A stretch of 64,000 bases of DNA, from NCBI RefSeq assembly GCF_022605725.1, contig NC_065552.1:21718785-21782784 (forward strand). Reading direction: 5' to 3'. The DNA comes from Anthonomus grandis grandis (taxonomy: Eukaryota; Arthropoda; Insecta; Coleoptera; Curculionidae). Below are positions 21,601 through 32,944 of the stretch, one piece after another. A model generated the notes under the pieces. The model saw nothing but the letters and a program-made list of their open reading frames with translations. It did not search any database and was not told where the DNA came from. A program made the translations under genes and the position numbers. The first letter of the stretch is position 1; every line of letters starts with the position of its first letter.

Positions 21601-21900
21601 TCATATATATATAGATAACTTCACTCATAAATAAATGTAATTTGTAAGCCTTTGGCTTTTCAAATACATCCAAATGAACCCTTTCACAAGGCAAATATAT
21701 AGTTTCTTCATTTCCATCCATAGTTTCTTTCATTATTAAAGCCTGCAAGATCTTTTGATAAATTCAAACAGCTCTATTTATAGTATGTTCAAAGTGGTAA
21801 AAAAAAGTGAAGAAAAGACTTAAGGGACTAAAAACACCCAAATCATTGACCAAGTCAAGCTGCCTCAAGGGTACCTTCAATAACATATTGACAAGGAGGA
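21601..21900. other. Intron, nothing seen
   Basis: AT-rich; includes a short TATATATA run. No gene. Confidence 0.5.
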
Positions 21901-22400
21901 GAGACCTTTAACAAGTAAATTTTATAAACCCACATTTCTCAACATTTAATGACATTTCATTCGACTTACACCAGGAAAATACTCTGTTTATATTTATCTA
22001 AAATGCCAGCTGATCCTGAGAGAAGGAAATGTGCTGATAAATCATCAGAGAATAGTAAGAATTCAGAGTGCAATAGCGATCCAAGGTGATTGACAAAGAG
22101 GCTGAATAACTATGTTCCTAGATGAGAGCCCTGAGGAGACTTGTTGGAGATGTTGTCTAAAATGGGTCAACAATCAGATAAGACTTAATCCAAAGTAAAA
22201 TGGACACTCTGATGTTAAGATCTGAAATGTAAGAGATAAAAATATTATGGTTGATCTTACGGAAGTCTTTAGTCTATGAATATTTCATTACCGTTGCCAA
22301 AAGATTTAAAGATAAGTTGCTAATAACAAATTCATGTTGCTGATCTCCAATTATTTTCTGTAAGTTGTCACTAAGAACCACCTATAGCCAGTGCTTGAAC
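21901..22400 (-). mobile_element. Old non-LTR RT scrap
   Basis: The minus strand around 22020-22140 reads SPQGSHLGT, LFSLFVNHLGSLL and then LLFSDDLSAHF, a decayed version of the PQGS/LFADD blocks of non-LTR reverse transcriptases. Upstream (22140-22400) it degrades beyond recognition. Confidence 0.5.
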
Positions 22401-23171
22401 AGCCTAGATAATAATTAGGTATTACATATAAAAAACATTTTATTTAAAAAAAGACCAGTTACAAACTAAAAATCTATTTCCAAAGTCCTAAGCTGTGAAG
22501 TTAAAAATATGTCATTCTAGTGTCTCATTTATGTCCCATCCTCAAAAAAATTATTGAAATTATAGTAAGCTCTTTCCCCCAGATATGCTGTGAGTTTTCT
22601 AATAATTTTTGGTGAAGGTACTTGTCTCAGGGTTAGAGGAAGTCCCATATTTTACATACTTTTAAAATATTATGCACAACATTCCTTTAAATAACAGTAA
22701 AATTTGGTTTTATATTTTGTGTCATGATGATGTTGACCTGCCTTATCAGAGAAAAGAGAAAAATTATTTACTACAAACTTTGTGGTTTATGTACAAACCA
22801 TATGTTGCTAGACTTTGTGGAGGGGATACTAATGGGACAATATTTATTAATTTTTATGCCCAGATTTAAAAATACGCCTCACATACATACATTAGATAAC
22901 TTCCAGTCAACACAAATTACTAATATTGCATCTGCTTTTATTGAACATGGCAAACACATCATCAACATATTATCTTAACCAAACTCATGGAAAGTATTGG
23001 AGTGTCTTTTTTGCATTCAACTCAAAACGGTGCATAAAGAGCTTTGCCGGAAAAGGCAATTAATTACCCATTCCTGTACCCCCAAGGTGTTCATAATACA
23101 AATTGTTGTATTGAAAAAATTGTTGTACTTTTTAAAGTTCAATCAGATATTTCAAACTTTCTGGTAGATTC
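22401..23171. other. Intron, nothing recognised
   Basis: Small open frames at 22672-22978 and 23044-23304 have no family resemblance, no codon bias and no splice context. I regard them as chance. Confidence 0.5.
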
Positions 23172-24310
23172 TTTCTTTCTTTCAAGTACTTTATTGTCGA
23201 AAATTTGGTACATGTACACGAATTTTATTGACAAAGCTTCAGAAAATAAATACAATCAAATCAGATTTTACAAAACAAATATAAAAAATGTATACAACAT
23301 ATAAAATGCCAAAAAAAAAAATGCAAGAGAAAAATGTTACAAACAAAATCTTTATAAAGCAAAATATATGCATGTAGACAAAGGTAGCAGAGATAAAGGG
23401 ACACGTCTGGTATTAATCTGTCTGGTAGGATAACTGTGATGTCGGATTGGAAAACTGTTCTTATTTTTGAATATTAAACATGCAGTTTCCAATTTGTCAA
23501 AATACGGCTCTCTTTGAAAAGATTACCACAATGCATTCTAGAATGGGCCTTAAATAAACTTCTGACAGCCCTCTTTTGCAGCACAAAAACAGACTGAAAC
23601 AGATAATTTGAACATGCACCCCAAAATGGAAGAGCATACCTTAAATGCGACTCGAACAAAGCAAAGTACACATCACGAGCAACATCCCTCCCCAGTTCAT
23701 GAACGGTTGCCCTAACAGAGAAGCAGCCAGAAGCAAGTTTTTTATTTAACTTTATTATATGATCAGAAAACTTTAAATCTTTATCAATGACTAAACCAAG
23801 AAATGCAGAATTGTCTACCATGTCCAATGCGTTCTCACCAAAATCAAGACTCTCAGCTTGAAAATTGAAACCAATAATATGGGACTTTGACATATTTAAG
23901 CAAAGTTGATTGGAATCACACCATTGCTTTAATTTCAGGAGATCGGCTGCAACATTTCTGACAAGCTGCTTGGGATCTTTATTCGACCATAAAACCATTG
24001 TGTCGTCAGCAAACAATGTAAAATGTCCACATATGCTAAGAGTAATAAGATCATTAATGTATACAAGAAATAGAAGGGGACCAAGAACTGACCCATGTGG
24101 AACACCACAATCAACAGACTCCCTACCAGAAAAGTCACCATTAAGGTACACAGACTGCTCGCGACCAGACAAATAGCACTCAAACCACTTCAGTGCAACG
24201 CCCCTAACTCCATAAGCAGAAAGCTTCTGAAGCAGTATCCTATGACTCACACAATCAAAAGCTTTGGACAAGTCACAGAACACCGCCGCAGTCGCCTCGA
24301 CATCAAAAGA
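23172..24310 (-). mobile_element. 5'-truncated non-LTR retrotransposon (Jockey/CR1-type copy 2)
   Basis: The minus strand is open from about 24310 to 23474 for about 275 codons. It starts inside the RT palm (AVFCDLSKAFDCVSHRILLQ), then CGVPHGSVLGPLLFLVYIND, the catalytic FADDTMVLW block (near 24010), LGLVIDKDLKFSDHI, and a C-terminal segment CFSVRATVHELGRDVARDVY. This is the best-preserved RT reading among the non-LTR fragments and is clearly the same family as 10005-11660. It is truncated on both sides: the 5' edge falls inside the RT and the C-terminus ends early (NWKLHV). An AATAAAG close to 23190 on the minus strand, followed by GAAAGAAAGAA, may be the 3' end. Confidence 0.85.
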
Positions 24311-24675
24311 ATCCAGACTTTATTTTCATTTGAAATTAGATTATTGACTTTTGAAATAAACTGTTGACTGTTTTGACTAAAAAACATTCATAGGGTAATT
24401 TAAATGTCTCCAATTACTCTATCAAAAACTGTAAAATGTTGTAAGTTGAGGATCATGGGGACATGGAGACATTTGGTTTTATTTAATTGTCAGGTTTATG
24501 GATTTTTGATAAACAATATAATTTTTGAATTGTTGAAACAAGGTTATTGTAATCGTTTAATGCTGTTTTAACCTTTGAAATATTCTGCTTAGTCTAAAAT
24601 AACAGCAATGTTTTCTTTGTGGGCTTTTAAATTGAAGCAATATTTTTCTCTTAGTCGTTTAATAATTTAGATTAG
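24311..24675. other. Intron, nothing seen
   Basis: AT-rich sequence between a retrotransposon and an inverted-repeat unit. Confidence 0.5.
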
Positions 24676-24940
24676 AAGTGGTATTTTGTGGGTGTATTGG
24701 TCAATTGTTAGACTAGAGAAATTTAAGTAAATTTCCATTTTATATTTTATTACTTTTTTACCGCCCTTTTCTATCTTATTTTATCTACTTCCTTATCCTA
24801 TGTGATATGTATTTTTTTAATTTGACAAGAGAGAACTACGGCTTCGAGCCCTGAAGATGAATTAAATATATGTTGAAACGTTGGCTAGAAACAAATAGTT
24901 TTCTTTACCAATTGACCAATACACCCACAAAATACCACTT
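24676..24940. repeat. 265-bp unit bounded by a perfect 32-bp inverted repeat
   Basis: Arms 24676-24707 and 24909-24940 are perfect reverse complements, starting AAGTGGTATTTTGTGGGTGT. Near the right arm is CCTGAAGATGAATTAAATA followed by TGTTGAAACGTTGG. CTGAAGA and GAAAC are in the order of a hammerhead core, but the intervening stem is weak. It could be a small non-autonomous element related to Penelope-like termini. No coding capacity. Confidence 0.65.
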
Positions 24941-26490
24941 TTAATACAAAATCTCTGGTCACAAATACACAAGAATAAATATTATTGGAACCTGATGTGT
25001 TTTTCAATTTTTCAATCTTGAGATTTGGTTGCGATAGTTTCTTTAGCACATGCTGTCGAAGGCTCTGTCAAGTATTGACAATTCGACAATTACTATAATC
25101 TCGTCCAGGTTGTTTTTGCAGTTTAAAGCTGATGCAAAATTAAGACTTATTAGAAGATTTGATGGTTTATCCTTTGAACTCCTGTTAGAGAGTAGAATAG
25201 TCAAGGCACATTTAAATTCCTGAGAGGAATATCTCAGAAGTTAATCTTTAATTGTATTGTAACGATATCGGCAACGCCGCAAGGTAATTTATAGGTATTC
25301 CATACTCCTTTGCCGTCGAACTTTCCTGGCATAACTTACATAATTCATTTGCATTCCAATATTGAAATGAATAGGGCCACGCCTTACGTTTATTTCTATT
25401 TGTATTTTCTTTTGTACTGCTCCCAATTTTTCTAATTCTTCTTTAGCTAAACAGCTCTCTCAGAAATACTTCAAAAGAGGTCATTAACTCTTTTTGTTTA
25501 ATTTGAAGATCTTCTATAAATTTTGAATCTCATTCCTTATGTTGTTCGTCTTGTTTCTCTTGTTCATCTCTGCGTCTTTAATCGCGTTTTTTTTGCTCCA
25601 TTTAGGATCAGCTCTTAAGTCTTTATGCCTTCTTTCATAGTCTTTATCAGATCTTGTTTTTGTCTTGCTCTTTAGTTTTTTTTCTTTCCTGGTCTTAATA
25701 TAAGAACTTTATTTTCTTTTGTCGGTTGGGCAAGACCTTTAACTCTTTAATGGATCTTCCTGTTTCGTTCTTGTTATTCTTTTGTCTGTTTATAGTCTTT
25801 TTCTTGAAGCCTCAGTAATCTAGATTCTAGACAATCAATATTTTAGTACAATGTAGTGGCATCAGAAACTAATAAGTTATTTATTGTGGCTTATTTGTAA
25901 AAAAGCAATGTTATTGATGGAAATAACAAACAACATCTGTTCCAGGACAAATTAGCCTTGCAGTGAGAAATTGCAATTATGATTATTTTTTTAAGACAAA
26001 TGCTATGAGTATAGTCACAGTCAAAACCTTGAATAAATGGAAAGCGGCCAGCAAATAGTTCACAGTGAGTGTTGGTGATGCGACTTGTCTTCAATGTTGT
26101 ATATCTCTTCAAGTAAACTCTTTGAGGTGGTGACTTCTTTCTAGATATAGATCAATAATCCAGTTTAATCATAGCAAGGGATTGTTTAAGTTAAAATTGA
26201 CAAGTGTCTAATAAAGTAAATAAAGTATATGATCATGTAAACTAGAATAATTCATATATTGATTCTTTTAATAAACACAAAAGAAATAAAGCTATTTTCG
26301 AGAAATGTTTTATAAAAAAATCAAACCAGGTTTAAGTATACCATTAAATTGCCAAAAAGACTAAAACATTGAGCCAAGTAATATCCTCTCTAAGAGAAGC
26401 ACTGCAACCATTAAAACCAATTTATCCTCTTAAATATAGTGATAATCTAGTCCATAAGTAGCATACATAAAAAAAAAACTGGTATAAAAC
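24941..26490. other. Intron 1, last part, with RT debris
   Basis: Near 25060-25200 the minus strand has an RT-palm-like scrap (ELSILDRAFDSM). At 25430-25800 the minus strand is rich in Lys/Glu/Asp codons (KFIEDLQIKQKELM, then a coiled-coil-like stretch) but broken by stops; it could be the gag part of a retrotransposon. The rest shows nothing. A chance frame at 25891-26112 is ignored. Confidence 0.4.
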
Positions 26491-26815
26491 ATGAAGCCAA
26501 AAAAGCATCGCAACCCAAATCCAGTATCCAGAGGCTTCCGAACGGTTTACGAGCCTCAATTTAAAAGGACGGTAATCCTATATGCCGAACAAAAAAGTAA
26601 CCAAGAGGCACGCAAACGATTTGGTATCAGCGAGGACACGATTAAAAGATGGCGCAGAACCAGATCAAATATCATGGAGGTGGCGCAGCAGTGCATCAGA
26701 AGGTCCCAAAGACATTCCCTGGGCCGCTCCAGCGTCAGCGAAGAAACCGGTAAAAACGAACTTTTTGGAACCGACACTTCTGAGAGAACGGTAGAGAAAT
26801 CAAAACATGATTTAG
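26491..26815 (+). CDS. BTB gene, helix-turn-helix exon (alternative start or internal exon)
   Basis: ATG at 26491 is preceded by an in-frame TAA at 26485, so it is the first usable start here. It opens 108 codons plus one base and ends at the donor TTTAG|GTATTG, phase 1. The peptide has a basic start (MKPKKHRNPNPVSRGF) and then a homeodomain-like helix-turn-helix of the Brinker/CENP-B/transposase type: FKRTVILYAEQKSNQEARKR, FGISEDTIKRWRRTRSNI (residues about 24-61). It is followed by an Arg/Ser-rich stretch. Only 56 nt separate it from the next exon. It is either an alternative first exon, or an internal exon entered at AG|TATCC (26525) or AG|GCTTC (26534), both of which fit phase 1 from the exon at 15167 but lack a clear pyrimidine tract. 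Confidence 0.65.
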
Positions 26816-26871
26816 GTATTGGTCTTAGTCTCTATAAAAACCTTGTATTCATTTAATTTTAGTTATCTTAG

Positions 26872-27014
26872 ATGATGTAGACGCTTTTTTTATAGATTCC
26901 ATGCCTCTAAAGCAAAGACTGTCACATGGAGATTCTGGCTCTTCAGTTACTACATCACCGGCTCCTCAAGAAAGTGTGCTGCAGAGTCAGCCCATATCAC
27001 CCACAAAACTTAAG
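26872..27014 (+). CDS. BTB gene, linker exon
   Basis: The acceptor TTAGTTATCTTAG precedes 143 bases that are open only when entered in phase 1. They give a split Asp codon, then DVDAFFIDSMPLKQRLSHGD and a Ser/Pro/Gln-rich stretch ending SPTKLK, then the donor AAG|GTAATT in phase 0. This accepts either upstream exon (15461 or 26815), both of which end with the same single base G. The next exon at 34472 starts in phase 0. The peptide looks like a flexible acidic linker; I know no family for it. Confidence 0.75.
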
Positions 27015-27297
27015 GTAATTTTATAGAATTTTAACAACAAAAATCATTAAATTGAATTTTATGGAGAATTGATGCATTATTTTATTTAGTGGGTTAGCTC
27101 TTTGATTAAATTGATTCTATAAAAGGCCTTGTTAGTATATTAAATCTGAATCAGGAGTTGGCTCTTTTGTACAAATCTTGTGATTCATTAAGGGATATTG
27201 AGATATTAAGGGTTGTATAACTTGAAACTCTACTTAAGAATGTTTTATAGTACTAGTTAGTATTATTGTGTTGATTTTGGTTGTATAGGTAATATAA
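27015..27297. other. Intron, nothing seen
   Basis: Start of the 7.5-kb intron between the linker exon and the first BTB exon. Confidence 0.5.
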
Positions 27298-27985
27298 CAG
27301 TGGTGGAAACATTTACAAAATTGGAACTTTTTATTTTGACAAATATATTTCTTTCTAATATTTATTGCAGTGTATACATAGTAGAATACGATTTGACGAT
27401 ATTTATTTATGTTTTCATATAAAATATTGATTGATCATTTTAAATTATAGCTAATTTTCGTATAACAGTTGCAAATAAGTATGGAAACTATTTTATAAAA
27501 AAAAACGATATTATAAAAATTATGATTAATACTTTTTGGTATTTTGTAGAATACCCATCAGCATCTAAGACTGCCTGACATCTTCTAGGCATGGAGTCGA
27601 CCAATTTTTAAAAAGTTTATGCAGGAATTTTTGACCACATAGATTTAATAATAGTAAAAGTTGTTGCTGGTTTTTTATATTGGAATGCATCTGAATACGG
27701 CGATCTAAGATGTCCCAAAGATGTTCAATGGGGTTTAAATCTGGGGATGGAGATTCCAGAACAGTTTTTTTTGGATTGGCTTCTGACGAAACCAATCTGT
27801 CACTAACTTAGATGAATGTTTCGGATCATTGTCCTGTTAAAATATCCATTCCAATGGCATATCTTCTTGTGCAAGCATTGTATTTTCCAATATCTCTGTA
27901 TTATAATTGGTCAATTTTACCCTTCACTTGAATAATTGGCCTTGTCCCAGATCGGGAAAAACATCCCCGTCTGGGGATTTTCGGT
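27298..27985 (-). mobile_element. Tc1-type transposon remnant, one end only
   Basis: Starts with the Tc1-like terminus CAGTGGTGGAAACATTT at 27298. The minus strand carries the end of a DD34E transposase: ESPSPDLNPIEHLWDILDRR (27690-27750) and a C-terminal helix region to about 27565. Upstream the reading is broken, and the other terminus is missing: at about 27985 the sequence passes into a non-LTR retrotransposon. Related to the element at 18281-21345. Confidence 0.75.
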
Positions 27986-27989
27986 CTCC

Positions 27990-29055
27990 TTACGTATTTC
28001 TTGCCATTCACATATTACTAATATTGACAGGTGACATTAATGTAAATTTTTTAGACTGCAATAACTCTAACAATTATTTGTCAATATGTAAAGTGCTGAA
28101 ATCTTTTAATTTAAGTTTGCATGTACATCAACCTACTCGCATCACTGCTAATTCAGCATAACTTTTAGATTAAGTTTGCTCTACGCTCTGTGAAACGCAG
28201 GTTGCATGTAGAATTGTAAATGCTGGGTTGTCTGATCATGAGGCCATATTATTTTCCATACCTGACAACGGTGATCCTTTTAAGAGTTTCCATTTAACTT
28301 TAGTGGATGTTTTTGAGTCAACTTTTCCCATGATGACAATTAGGGAAAAAAGGACAAGACCCTGGTATACCAGGGGTCTCTTAATTCCTGGTAAAAATCT
28401 TCGGTGTTTGCACTCCATAAGAAAGTTTGCCCTAGACAATTCCAGGTTCATATCCTACTTACGTGATACAGTGAAACTGGCAAAAAACTTATACTACTCA
28501 AGTGAAATAAATCAATCAAGAAATAAGTCTAGAGAGTCTTAGAAAATTGTTAATGACTTACGTGGTGAACGTGGGAACCCTTCTGGTTCTAATAGCAGGG
28601 TGTCGGCCGAAACACTCAATCATTTTTTCCAGGGTGTTGCTTTGGGTCTATCAATATATTGCCTCAGTCCATAGCCCTGCTTCCCACGCTTGGCAAGCTT
28701 GTAGAGAGATTGGTAAAAACTAGAATGATGGAATTTCTGAAACGGCATAATGTTCTTAACCATCAGATTCCGGACGAAACTGGGTACATCTGATGCTATT
28801 TTCTATTTTTTGGAGAGTCTGTACATGAGGTTGAACGCTGGGAGAGTGCGGCGGCGGTGTTCTGTGACTTATCTAAGGCGTTTGATTGTGTAAGTCACAG
28901 AATATTGCTGCAGAAGCTAGAAACCTATGGATTCAGAGGAGTTGCTGTCGACTGGTTTCGTTCTTACCTATCTGGAAAAAAACAAAGGGTATTCTTTGAC
29001 AATGATATGTCATCCCGTCTGGATATGGATGCGGGTGTACCCCAGGGTTCTAACA
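27990..29055 (+). mobile_element. Non-LTR retrotransposon copy 3, 5' half (endonuclease and RT start)
   Basis: Plus-strand pieces of an APE-type endonuclease are visible: LTGDINVNFLDCNNSNNY (28019-28072), HVHQPTRITANSA, and SDHEAILFSIPD at 28231. A linker follows (RPWYTRGL), and RT blocks at 28640-29055: PSIALLPTLGKLVERLVKTR-like text broken by stops, then AVFCDLSKAFDCVSHRILLQ and MDAGVPQGS. The reading ends abruptly right after GVPQGS. It resumes at about 30945 with YVNDIS, the next conserved block. So this is one element split by a later insertion. Confidence 0.8.
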
Positions 29056-29069
29056 GTACACTGTATATA

Positions 29070-30940
29070 ACAGTATACACAGTATACAAAAAAAAACAAA
29101 ATTTCATGGAATAAAAAACAATTTCAGATTCCATTCCACACACAGAAAGGGCTGTTAAAGCTTTAGGTTGACAAGATTCTATAAATATCGGTATATACAT
29201 TGGCGCTGCTGATCAAATATTGGGACAAGAAAAGGCTATAGAATATTTAATAATCCTTTACGGAAATTAGCACTATAAAATTTTAAACACTAGATACTGT
29301 TAATATAAATTAATACATAGTAAGGACTAAAAAAAATTATTAAAAAAAAATAATCATAAATTTAAACTACTTCTCAGGGACCAGAGAGAAGGTTTTGTTT
29401 CATATAGTTTTTAAAACACCTTGCAGATCCAGTAAAATCATGTATTTTAAATTTGTTTATGGTTGATGAGATCAAATATGAACAGGAATTCTTAAAAAGT
29501 TGTTTTTTATGATTTGGCACTGTTAAAATGTATTGTCGTCGAATATTTAGATTATGAACATCCGTCCGAAATCTAATCTTATTATACAAGTACTTTTATA
29601 TTTTATAATTTTATAAAATTAACACAAAGAGTGCAAAAGGCGTCTTTGTCAACCATGCTGAGCCACTCAAATTCTTTTAGCTTATAAGAGATAGGTTGTT
29701 TTCGTCGTAATCCATATATAAGACGTAAGCAAGACTTTTGCATTTTTTCAATACGGTTTATATCATCGACATCCTAAAAAGGACCATAGACCAAATCCGC
29801 AAAATTAAAATTTGTTAGTATTAGAGATTCACATAATAAGGCTTTAGTCTTAGAAGTCAGTAAATGACGGTGTGCATAAATTAATTTTAGTTTTGAAATT
29901 TGCATTTTTTTAGCAGAGACTCACATGTGCCTAAAATTTAAGTCTTAAAAGATATATAATCATCCCCTAATTTAATGCTCAGTCTATCCATAAGAATCGT
30001 GCGATAATTTGCAGGACAAAATAATATAGCTACGCTTATGCTGGGATTTATTTTAAATAAATAATCATATGACACAGTTAATAATTTGTTTAAATCATAA
30101 TTGATATCAGCATTTGCATTAATAGAGTTACTAATGGGAAAAGACTCGTATATTTGCGTGTCATCAGCGTATAGATGATACTGACAGTATTGCAGGGATT
30201 TTACGATATTTGAGCTAAAGATACTATAAAACAAAGGTCCCAATATTGAACCCTGAGGAACGCCTACCGTTACCCTCTCTAAATCCGAAAATATATCCTC
30301 TACAACTATCCTTTGAAACCTATCAGTTAAATATGAAGAAACAAGATTATAAGTGGTTTCCTCAAAACCAACATATTTTAAAATAGATTTTCAAATAGAA
30401 TAGAATAGAATTAGAATTTCGAACGCTTTAGTATAAGTTAATAGAACCAAAGCAGTTGCTTGGTTTTGATCATGAGCAGCATATTGCAGCTAATTTCCAA
30501 TCTAAAACCAGATTGTTTCTCTGGTTGAATTCTATTTCTGTTTAAAAATAAATTGATTTGATATTCCATTATATTTTCTAATACTTTTGAGAGCAGAGGC
30601 AAAATTGAAATGGATCAAAAAGTGCTAAATTCAGTCGGATTAGCTACCTTGGGTAAAGGAAGCATTTGCAAGCTTCCAAGTCTTGGGAAAATATGATTTG
30701 CTCAAACAGCAGTGCATGATATGGGTCAAGAATGGAATAATAAAAGGACAGTAAAGTAAAATTTATGTTATATTCAGATCATCCATTCCAAAAGCTTTTG
30801 ATTTAATTTTTAATCAAAAGTATTATATTAGAAACCTGCTCTTCTGTAACATTGTTAAACGAAAATTGATCATAAGTTAATTTATTATTAAGATAAAACT
30901 GAATTGTTTCTTGTTTTGGTATAGAAGCATTCTTAGAGAG
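29070..30940 (-). mobile_element. Non-LTR retrotransposon inserted into copy 3
   Basis: The minus strand holds a different RT family. A decayed 5' part lies at 30250-30700, then MGPLFYSIFSSNIVKSLQYC, the catalytic LYADDTQIYE block (near 30165) at 29938-30243, and a C-terminal piece at 29374-29589 (RTDVHNLNIRRQYILTVPNH, ending NYMKQNLLSGP). Stops separate the pieces, so it is dead. Its two edges fall exactly where the plus-strand host element is interrupted. The 3' end lies between about 29070 and 29370 in an A/T-rich stretch. Confidence 0.75.
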
Positions 30941-30944
30941 TCAA

Positions 30945-31680
30945 TAATATGTCAATGATATCTCTCTAATTCCAATTAGGGGCAAATTTACTATCTTTGC
31001 GGATGATACAACAATACTTTGGCATGGCACTGACCTCAAGAGGTTGAAGAATACTGTTGATGAAGATTTAATTCTTGTAAAGTCATGGTGTGAATCTAAT
31101 AGATAATAAGATTTCTAAAACTAATATTTTAAGTTTTAAATGTAACTTTGGAGCTGTCACTTTGCAAAATGAAACAATAAGTCCTTCTAAAACATGTAAA
31201 TTTTTGGAACTGACAATTGATAAGCAATTAAAATTTGAAAATCATATCTCCTCTTTAATAGGGAAGCTATCATCCAACTGTTATGCTAGTAAAGTTAATG
31301 TTAGTAATAACACATTCTCTGGGACTTGATGTGGCTAAAATTGCCTATCATGCTCTTATTGAGTCTCATCTGACATATGGTATTGTGTTTTGGGGTGTGT
31401 GCTCTCAGTATTTGTTCAGCTCTCTATTTATTTTGCAAAAAAGAGCCATACGATACATGTGTGTAGCTCCCTTTCGTAGCCCCTATAGGCCATTATTTTT
31501 AAAACACTCTGTCCTGACATTGCCATGCCTTTTTATTTTAGAGACTGTTTGTCTTATCCATAAAAAATATCGCCATCAGCTTGGCTTCCCCTCTTCGGGT
31601 TACAATCTCCGAACAACCTTCTCTTTACCTCTGCCTGTCCCAAAAAGTGAGCAGATTAAGTCCTCTATTGTGTACGGTTA
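30945..31680 (+). mobile_element. Non-LTR retrotransposon copy 3, 3' half
   Basis: Starts with YVNDIS and RGKFTIFADDTTILWHGTDL (catalytic block near 30995). It then continues with stops and frame changes through LELTIDKQLKFENHI to a long C-terminal reading at 31283-31681 (ALIESHLTYGIVFWGVCSQY). It aligns by eye with 10530-11250 and 23500-24050. Together with 27990-29055 it is one decayed element. Confidence 0.8.
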
Positions 31681-31689
31681 ATACAGTTA

Positions 31690-32110
31690 ATGCAGTAAAC
31701 CTTCCCGTCATCTGCAAAGGTTTGGCTTTAGTTTACAAGTTTTTATCTAGATCCGCAATATAGCATGTGAATAGAACGGGGCCAAGGACTGAACCCTGAA
31801 GAACTGTCCATTGATCCTCACTCTGGTGGTTCTAGATTTGTGTGTGTTCTGTATGAATGTCAATATGTGCCTTCTTATTTCAGCAAAATTGTTCAACTTG
31901 CAAAATTGGAGAAAGATCTTCTGGTCCAGGGCCCTTGCTCACATCCAAGCTGGATAATTTAGTGTATGTATCAGAAAAATAAGTCAACAATGACCTCACC
32001 TGTAGATCCGGTACTGCCCTTGTAGGAGAGCACATTTGGTATATGGGAATTAGCTGTTCTAGAGGGAACAAATTTCCAGAAGTTCTTTAAGTTGCTTTGT
32101 TCATTGTAGC
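31690..32110 (-). mobile_element. Non-LTR remnant with internal deletion
   Basis: The minus strand at 31880-32071 reads VRSLLTYFSDTYTKLSSLDV followed by SKGPGPEDLSPILQ, the linker before the RT of non-LTR elements. About 50 bases later, at 31690-31830, it reads LQGSVLGPVLFTCYIADLDK, a much later RT block. Everything between the two is deleted. Confidence 0.6.
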
Positions 32111-32199
32111 ACAGTTTAATACTTGTATTTTTTAAAACACAATACATAAAAAAAATTTAAAAAATTTTTGGGACATCCCAATTGAACTCTAAAAATTAA

Positions 32200-32720
32200 G
32201 TTGAAATTAAATCGGAAATATGGCTAAACGGCTTAGTCATCGTATTTGCTTAACACTAAATATGTCCTGGAGGGGTGTATGCTACCACACATGTAGTAAG
32301 TCCATCAATCGTTTGCCTCCAGGATTCCCTTTCTTGTTGTATTGCATCTTGCAGGCTCTTTCCTATCAGATTTTTCCTCTTGGTCTTCGTCCATTTAATT
32401 TTCCTTCTATGATCAACTTCTCCATTGCCTCTGGGAATGTGTCCCAAAGTATTTTAAACACTGTCGGTTGATATAAGTGGATAGATAGTCTGGTTTGGAT
32501 ACGTAGTTGTCTTAAAATTGATTGGTTGGGGCGGTGTACATAAAATTCGAAGCATTTTCCTATAGCACCATATTTCTAGAGCGTCAATTCTGAGATGGTC
32601 TGCCATTTTCATTGTCTGCCTCTTTGCTGCATCATCGTCACTATGGGGAAAATGAGAGTTCGTATAAGTCTGAGTTTGGTGTTAATTATGGACATATCCT
32701 TCTAGATACAAGTGACCAAA
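32200..32720 (-). mobile_element. RTE/BovB- or R4-like retrotransposon C-terminal scrap
   Basis: The minus strand reads RIDALEIWCYRKMLRI (about 32545-32590) and then a basic segment with KIKWTKTKRKNLIGKSLQDA and QQERESWRQTIDGL (32280-32410). This resembles the end of RTE/R4-type proteins. The whole is short and broken by stops. Family assignment is tentative. Confidence 0.5.
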
Positions 32721-32944
32721 TTATTTAATTAACAATTATTAAATTTTTTTTTCTTAAGTTTATTTTTTTTTGTATTTTTATATTTTTTAATAAATGAACT
32801 TTATCTTCTTGGAAAATCAATGCAATTTTTCAGCAGTTTGTTCGATAACTGGGAGGAAAAGCAAAACGCAAGTGATTTTAGGTGCAAATTCATAATAAAT
32901 TAAAATTTCGGGCACTAAATTTTAGTGTTTAAATAATCTTATTT

